Shown here in pieces: positions 62,565 to 64,000 of a stretch of DNA of 64,000 bases. Under the pieces are notes generated by a model that had not been told where the DNA came from, made no database searches, and saw only the letters and a program-made list of their open reading frames with translations. Position numbers and translations under genes: made by a program. Within the stretch, counting starts at the first letter, position 1, and each line of letters starts with the position of its first letter. Location of the stretch: NCBI GenBank assembly GCA_002305545.1, contig DBRG01000003.1, positions 50,887 through 114,886 on the forward strand. Reading direction: 5' to 3'. This stretch comes from Bacteroidales bacterium UBA1374. Its GTDB lineage: Bacteria > Bacteroidota > Bacteroidia > Bacteroidales > UBA932.

Positions 62565-63473
62565 CTAACTGCCTGCAGAATTGATAAAAGATGAGATGGT
62601 GTGAAGTACCTCTTCCGGCTGTTCCAGCAAGTGGGAATGCGATGCCCCATCAAAAATGCGCATCCGGGCACCGGGGATCAGGTTCCGGTACAAGGCCACG
62701 GTTTGGGGCCGGGCCTCGTCAAACTCGCCACAGGTCAATAAAACCGGAAGGGACAGGCGGGACAGATGCGGTGTCACATCTGCCTGCCGAAGCGTTCCTG
62801 TCATGGTGAACTCGCTCGGACCCCACATATGCTCATATACATCCACTCCCATGCCCTCCATAGATTGCAGAAGCTCTTCTGGCCAGGGATCCATCCGGCA
62901 CAGATGACGCTTGTAGAATTCCATGACGGCATCCTGGTAGGCGGGATTTTTGTAGTCTTTTTTATCCTCGCATTCCAGGATGATCTGCCGTATTTCCGCC
63001 GGCAACTGGTCTATCCAGTAACGCTGGTCCCTTGCCCACAGCGGACTGCTCAGGTAGGGACCCGATAAAATGAGTGATTTGACCCCGGAGGGCTCTTTTC
63101 GCAACATGTATTCCACTGCCAGCATGCTGCCCCAGGACTGTCCCAGGATGTGGACCTGGTTCAAATACAGGGCTTTTCGCAGCAAGTCAAGTTCTTCCAC
63201 GAAATGTTCCACTGTCCACAGCGCAAGATCCGAGGGCCTGTCTGAATGTCCGCAACCCAGCTGGTCATAGAACACGACCGGCCTTTCCTCTGCCAGGGCT
63301 TTTAAAGGATTCAGGTATTCATGCGGGGCCCCCGGGCCTCCGTGTACCGTCAGCAAAGGCACACCTTTCTTCCCGGCACCCACTAAGAGGTACCATATGT
63401 TGCCCCCGGGAACCTTCACGGTTCCTTCCTGTACAGTCGGGATGTGATTTACTTTTGCAGATTTTATTTCCAT
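62565..63473 (-). CDS. pip: Proline iminopeptidase (S33 alpha/beta hydrolase)
   Basis: 302 residues from ATG 63473. HGGPGAPHEY oxyanion motif and GQSWGSMLAVEY nucleophile elbow (Ser about 120), with FDEARPQTV (Asp) and GASHSHLLEQ (His) completing the triad, the pattern of the tricorn-interacting F1 / proline iminopeptidase group. Frees N-terminal proline and other residues from peptides. A tricorn-like protease is at the other end of the window, but they are far apart. Confidence 0.92.
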   Translation of the reverse strand: MEIKSAKVNHIPTVQEGTVKVPGGNIWYLLVGAGKKGVPLLTVHGGPGAPHEYLNPLKALAEERPVVFYDQLGCGHSDRPSDLALWTVEHFVEELDLLRKALYLNQVHILGQSWGSMLAVEYMLRKEPSGVKSLILSGPYLSSPLWARDQRYWIDQLPAEIRQIILECEDKKDYKNPAYQDAVMEFYKRHLCRMDPWPEELLQSMEGMGVDVYEHMWGPSEFTMTGTLRQADVTPHLSRLSLPVLLTCGEFDEARPQTVALYRNLIPGARMRIFDGASHSHLLEQPEEVLHTISSFINSAGS

Positions 63474-63501
63474 GAGCACAAATATTAAAGTACTATATAT
63501 G

Positions 63502-63509
63502 CAAATATA
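63502..63509 (-). promoter_or_regulatory. -7 promoter element for pip
   Basis: TATATTTG on the minus strand, an exact match, 28 nt before the pip ATG. Confidence 0.5.
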
Positions 63510-63608
63510 AGATAGAATATACAACCAGGCAGTCGTTTAAGCTACATCGTAATCCCTGAATTTAGTTTATTGACCAGGTCTTTATCCTTTTTGGAGTCGG
63601 AATTAACA

Positions 63609-63707
63609 GGAAGGTGGTAAGTAGCCGAAACTCCGGCCATGCCTTTAACATACACATTAATAGCGCCATACGGGCTTTTATGATATTACGTCTACTTACC
63701 ACCTCCC
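63609..63707. repeat. Inverted-end element, copy 1 (99 bp)
   Basis: Left arm GGAAGGTGGTAAGTAG (63609-63624) and right arm CTACTTACCACCTCCC (63692-63707) pair over 16 positions with a single A/C mismatch (63611/63705). Interior of 67 bp has no clear second stem. Aligns with copy 2. Confidence 0.85.
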
Positions 63708-63738
63708 CTCAAAATCACGGAAAAACTGCAAAAACCGG

Positions 63739-63837
63739 GGAAGGTGGTAAGTAGTCAAAATGGCGTTCATTCCTATAAAGCACACAATAATAGCGGATTA
63801 GTGGTTTTTGCAACAAAACCGTCACTTACCACCTCCC
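63739..63837. repeat. Inverted-end element, copy 2 (99 bp)
   Basis: Same left 16 bp as copy 1 (63739-63754) and right ACTTACCACCTCCC (63824-63837). The arms pair over 14 positions with the same single mismatch (63741/63835). Same length as copy 1 and 130 bp away; interiors share stretches such as AATAGCG but have otherwise diverged to roughly 60% identity by eye. Confidence 0.85.
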
Positions 63838-63863
63838 ACAAAGCAACCAGGGAAATAATTGGT

Positions 63864-63905
63864 GCTGCGAAGCAGCCTTTTATAAGCGCCAAACGCGTTT
63901 GGCGC
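63864..63905. repeat. Small GCGAAGC hairpin followed by a perfect 20-bp palindrome
   Basis: GCTGC-GAA-GCAGC (63864-63876) contains the GCGAAGC core known as a very stable DNA mini-hairpin, and is followed by CTTTT. Nine bases on, GCGCCAAACGCGTTTGGCGC (63886-63905) is a perfect palindrome. Either may be a terminator, protein site or mobile-element remnant. Confidence 0.75.
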
Positions 63906-64000
63906 ACCGCCTTGAAGATCAGCCTTGAAAACCACTGGGCAATTGCTTGAACAGCAATACTAATAATCAGCAAGGCCGCTTCCACCACAAGGCCGGGAAG

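Larger units (their letters stand above)
63474..64000. other. 527-bp region without a confident gene
   Basis: Contains the pip promoter, two diverged inverted-end elements (63609-63707, 63739-63837), a perfect 20-bp palindrome and a small stable hairpin. A frame on the minus strand is open from 63773 to the window edge (76 codons, hydrophobic start, no recognised family) and another runs through the repeats on the plus strand (63744-63950); neither is convincing. No codon pattern, signal or domain supports a real gene, though the first could be the end of a gene lying to the right. Confidence 0.7.

Noticed and set aside
63542..63685. Possible minus-strand 47-codon peptide through element copy 1
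   Set aside because: No start codon near its beginning, and the matching frame in copy 2 is interrupted by a stop, so a coding role is unlikely.

Overview
The window is chromosomal DNA from a member of the Bacteroidota, most likely the order Bacteroidales. Four things point there: families that are essentially confined to that phylum (DUF3127, DUF4290, DUF4834, and the moxR/DUF58/Bat aerotolerance cluster), many promoters of the Bacteroidota type (-7 element TAnnTTTG, sometimes with a TTTG/TTG about 20 nt upstream), almost no Shine-Dalgarno sequences, and a complete Na+-translocating NADH:quinone reductase operon. The genus cannot be read from the sequence. Coding density is very high. I found no tRNA, rRNA, insertion sequence, prophage or CRISPR array.

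Layout. 1-4143 (-): a tricorn-type secreted protease followed by a truncated S9-type peptidase/hydrolase. 4241-5541: mscL facing a LytTR membrane regulator. 5653-8873: a DUF6051-like hydrolase, then oxyR divergent from a Prx6-type peroxiredoxin, with a recognisable OxyR operator between them, and a small BFD-like [2Fe-2S] protein. 9036-9947: a secreted DUF1460 amidase-like protein. 9934-14785 (-): serC-serA-DUF1015 serine operon with an OLD-like ATPase as last gene. 14853-16845 (-): yigZ-pyrB-pyrI. 16894-18782: LuxC-like acyl-CoA reductase and miaA. 18736-19814 (-): an FKBP lipoprotein and DUF3127. 19871-21873 (-): kdsD and a ureohydrolase. 21929-32224 (+): recQ, a large unknown membrane-anchored protein, DUF4834, an MsbA-like exporter, a long-chain acyl-CoA ligase, dCMP deaminase and a CtpA-type protease. 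32159-34345 (-): a pseudouridine synthase with a repeat-rich arm, and era. 34397-35656 (+): an ABC permease. 35659-38303 (-): truA-exbB-exbD-tonB. 38365-46581 (+): the aerotolerance cluster moxR, DUF58, a membrane protein, batA, a batB-batC fusion, batD, batE. 46603-50052 (+): DUF4290, ftsK, a LolA-like carrier. 50032-53342 (-): pyrE, an SRPBCC protein, an RsmF-like methyltransferase, an esterase. 53366-54040 (+): Nudix. 53975-54274 (-): STAS protein. 54332-59900 (-): nqrA-F. 59964-62450 (+): pcrA. 62565-63473 (-): proline iminopeptidase. 63474-64000: no confident gene, but repeats.

How it fits together. Most genes are core housekeeping: serine and pyrimidine synthesis, tRNA/rRNA modification, cell division, envelope building. 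Two oxygen-related blocks stand out: the OxyR/peroxiredoxin pair and the aerotolerance cluster, as expected for an anaerobe that must survive oxygen exposure; NQR supplies Na+-motive energy.

Most interesting signals: (1) two diverged 99-bp elements with conserved inverted ends in the right-hand intergenic region, whose only arm mismatch becomes a G-U pair in a minus-strand RNA; (2) two palindromic promoters in which opposed -7 elements lie 1-2 nt apart; (3) a batB-batC fusion; (4) at least six genes whose -7 element ends only 4-6 nt before the ATG, suggesting leaderless mRNAs; (5) tail-to-tail gene overlaps at five of nine convergent junctions; (6) a 33-bp tandem repeat coding an Arg/Gly-rich arm on a pseudouridine synthase.
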